DNA from: Bacteroidota bacterium
GTDB lineage: Bacteria > Bacteroidota > Ignavibacteria > SZUA-365
Assembly (NCBI GenBank): GCA_018224415.1
Contig: JAGTUZ010000050.1
Span: 1 to 8,189, forward strand
DNA: 8,189 nt
Reading direction: 5' to 3'
Shown: positions 7,101 through 8,189 of the stretch, in pieces
Layout of the letters: each line of letters opens with the position of its first letter
How positions within the stretch are numbered: position 1 is the first letter of the stretch
Position numbers and translations under genes: made by a program
The notes under the pieces: model-generated
What the model was told of the DNA's origin: nothing
The model's database searches: none
Seen by the model: the letters and a program-made list of their open reading frames with translations, nothing else

Positions 7101-8189
7101 GGATGCCGCGCACCTCCTCGGGATTCATCTCCGGATGTCGCGACAGCACGAGGGCGGCGGCGCCGGCCACGAAGGGAGCGGCGGCCGAAGTGCCGTAGAA
7201 GGCAGTGTAGCGTCCCTCCCTGTCAGTGGTCAGGATGTCGGCGCCGGGCGCGGCGATATCCACCGTCTGCCCGAAGTTCGAGAAGCCGGCAAGCAGGTCG
7301 TTGGAGGCGATGGCGGAGACGGAGATCGTCTCGTCATACGCGCTTGGGTAATGCAGGGCGGCGGACTGGGAATTTCCCGCCGAGGCGACCATGATCACAC
7401 CGCGGGCGTAGGCCCAGCGGATGACGTCGCGCAGCACGCGAGAGTATACCACATCACCGAAACTCATATTTACTACCCGCACACCATTGGCCACGGCGTA
7501 GGCCAGCGCGCGGGCCACGTCTCCCTCGGCCCCGACGCCGCGGGCATCGAAGGCGCGCAGCGTCATCATCCGGCAGTCTGGCGCCACGCCGGCGATGCCG
7601 ATGCCGTTGTCCGTCGCCGCGGCGATGATGCCGGCGACGCTCGTGCCGTGTCCCATGTCGTCGAAGGGCAGCGGATCGGGTTCGAAATAATCGCCCCCCG
7701 CCGCATTACCCGCGCCGGGTTGGTCCACGAAATCATAGCCGATGACGTCGTCGATGAAGCCGTTGCCGTCGTTGTCAATACCATCGAGGTCGCCGCTGAC
7801 GCCGTCGCGGATCTCGGCCACCGGCCAGGCGTCGAAGCGCCCGTTGCCGTTGATGTCTTCGACCGCGTTGATCCAGTGTTGGTTGCGGAGATCGGGATGA
7901 TCCGGATCGATGCCGGTATCGATCACGCCAATCACGACCGAGCTGCTTCCCCGCGTGACGTCCCAGGCCTTCTCCATGCCGATGCGCCGGGTGCCCCACT
8001 GGCTTGCATACGCGGAGTCATTCGGCACGAGATCGAGTCGCAGCAACGCCTCGCGCTCGGCATACACGACGCCCGGCAGTGCGGCGAGTTCGGTGGCCAT
8101 CGCCGTGGCGTCCTGCGGACGCGCGGGCACCAGCAGGTAGACGTTCTCCAGCGGGTGCTCCTCTCCGGACGTCTTGGCGAAGGCGGCGC
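4108..8189 (-). CDS. Secreted S8 (subtilisin) protease with FG-GAP propeller and sorting domain, 5' partial
   Basis: Residues are numbered from the GTG codon at 8130. That GTG is probably not the start: the frame stays open through 19 more codons (AAFAKTSGEE..., NVYLL) to the window edge, and a protease prodomain (about -5 to 30, ending GVVYAERE) spans it. The signal peptide lies outside. The S8 domain (about 61-372) has Asp71 in VIDTGID, His161 in GHGTSVAG, oxyanion Asn253 in ASAGN and Ser315 in GTSAAAPFVAG, so it looks active. EF-hand-like loops (92-100, 119-128) sit between Asp and His. Then come two Ig-like domains (about 378-580), seven FG-GAP repeats (about 590-945), FN3 (955-1045), two SbsA/Ig-like domains (1046-1240) and a C-terminal T9SS/FlgD-Ig-type domain (1247-1340) with VYPSPLKPEHGQ, YTLSG and GIYFF. 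Likely cell-surface or secreted. Substrate unknown. Confidence 0.93.
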   Translation of the reverse strand, partial: AAFAKTSGEEHPLENVYLLVPARPQDATAMATELAALPGVVYAEREALLRLDLVPNDSAYASQWGTRRIGMEKAWDVTRGSSSVVIGVIDTGIDPDHPDLRNQHWINAVEDINGNGRFDAWPVAEIRDGVSGDLDGIDNDGNGFIDDVIGYDFVDQPGAGNAAGGDYFEPDPLPFDDMGHGTSVAGIIAAATDNGIGIAGVAPDCRMMTLRAFDARGVGAEGDVARALAYAVANGVRVVNMSFGDVVYSRVLRDVIRWAYARGVIMVASAGNSQSAALHYPSAYDETISVSAIASNDLLAGFSNFGQTVDIAAPGADILTTDREGRYTAFYGTSAAAPFVAGAAALVLSRHPEMNPEEVRGILVASAEDLGAQSWDERYGAGLLRVDRAVALDNPSVVRITAPKTDFATNGVDIVIRGTAASPIMRGYRLHYGVGVNPSRWTPIGERNDRQVIDDELAVWDVRALTDTTYTIRLVAESDKGISLEDRVVVHIDRTPPRFRGAVLVPAVEGTSYGIAAGFTTDDVTLGKLWFRERGASVPFRWVSAEGETDNNLFIGRSHRIYLGPREFTPGRTYEFYLSAENAVGLESFARDENGSNFVWTVPAPIATFGFERKAWSLPLGRLARLVTDLDGDGRPELLMNNIREDNAFQALSFDGMGMSRVDGGAQRLEFPRGAGDLDGDGHPEFLTSFVRNGYLYRGADGAFPSQRVWADSTGGDFWAVGIHDVDGDGMRELLAVIDDSTFGIFRYENGAVVEEARIVNPTSSGSEPYNSFDAPRAAYGDFNGNGKPDILLGDRDADFFIAEYSGTAWEIIWGSENDFIDGGDFVEAGDFNGDGRDEFAIGFRTTGEDVVPFWFFAIFRLQDDNTLEGLWSVQLHGVAESAQYGSFTRIGNSITAGNLDDDPEKELVISAFPELYVVDYNRATREFDITWQYPLANTDAVSIADFDGNGIPEMAFATTDSVLFFERDLPYTGPEPPRGIDVSYADSRTARISWSIGAIAPQYRLYKGSAPGAMELMGTFAGPLQLTDPTLTPGTTVLYAVTAYDESRDPAESPKVFSRLLRPHDTPQVDSVADVGEGQLRLSVSEDMGTSIPSPSHFLLDGTREPASVVLLDTRTLLLSFGALEDGTYGLALRGLRDGEGVPFAETTVGPFDVRNLTSGECYVARVEYHPPHGFDVWFSGPMDPATTGVATNYEFQPTGSVERAEPDSDDPTRVRLTVSADARIGALGREYVLKVRNLRCASGAMIGDGAGSTVGVILNAANLDDVFVYPSPLKPEHGQDFVTFANLTARATIRIYTLSGLFISEVKEADGNGGVEWDLRDDSGARVPAGIYFFHAAGSDGEGREVEAKTGKFAIIR
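4111..4392 (-). other. C-terminal T9SS/FlgD-Ig-type domain of the protease
   Basis: The last 94 residues form a compact Ig-like unit. DDVFVYPSPLKPEHGQDFV opens it, ATIRIYTLSG and WDLRDDSGARVPAGIYFF form the core, and GKFAIIR ends it. In the Bacteroidota/Chlorobiota/Ignavibacteria group such tails direct export through the type IX system and surface attachment; similar FlgD-like Ig tails occur in other phyla. The ending matches the type more than the specific system, so T9SS export is inferred. Confidence 0.65.
5320..6306 (-). repeat. Seven FG-GAP (DxDGDG) calcium-loop repeats within the protease
   Basis: Loops of the form DxDGDGxxE/D start at protease residues 609 (TDLDGDGRPELL), 657, 705, 762, 811, 879 and 926 (ADFDGNGIPEMA), spaced 48, 48, 57, 49, 68 and 47 residues. 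The sixth, GNLDDDPEKELV, is degenerate. Seven loops at blade-like intervals predict a complete seven-bladed integrin-alpha-type beta-propeller with calcium bound at each blade. The DNA shows the same repeats as recurring CCGTCGCCGTC-like stretches on the plus strand. Confidence 0.8.

Overview
The window is GC-rich bacterial chromosome, and every gene I can support reads leftward (minus strand). No single gene fixes the taxon. The best fit is a member of the Bacteroidota/Chlorobiota/Ignavibacteria/Kapaibacteriota group. The reasons are a large secreted subtilase with FG-GAP repeats and a C-terminal T9SS/FlgD-Ig-type domain ending in GKFAIIR, and an endonuclease-type MutL. This placement is inference.

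In transcription order, right to left: (1) 8189-4108, a subtilisin-family (S8) secreted protease, cut at its 5' end by the window edge. It carries a prodomain, the catalytic domain, Ig-like domains, a seven-repeat FG-GAP/integrin-type propeller, FN3 and Ig-like domains, and a sorting domain. (2) 4086-3481, a CDP-alcohol phosphatidyltransferase (PgsA-like), 21 nt downstream. (3) 3480-3378, a 103-nt spacer holding an imperfect palindrome and a short heptamer tandem repeat. (4) 3377-2397, ftsY, the SRP receptor GTPase. (5) 2378-2184, a 64-residue basic, tail-anchored single-pass membrane protein. (6) 2184-196, mutL, whose start codon overlaps the preceding stop as TGATG. (7) 195-34, a spacer whose first part looks like the degraded 3' end of another gene, possibly SRPBCC/AHSA1-like, followed by a strong promoter, a dyad symmetry element and a strong Shine-Dalgarno. 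(8) 33-1, the first 11 codons of a new gene that leaves the window.

The genes cover lipid synthesis (PgsA), membrane protein targeting (FtsY) and DNA repair (MutL), beside one large exported protein. Tight spacing suggests two cotranscribed groups, protease-pgsA and ftsY-small protein-mutL, separated by the repeat-bearing spacer. The core genes are ordinary. The parts most worth a second look are the left-edge regulatory region with its gene remnant, the repeat-bearing spacer in front of ftsY, the unassigned small membrane protein coupled to mutL, and the architecture of the protease. I see no RNA genes, CRISPR array, insertion sequence or clear new multi-gene system.
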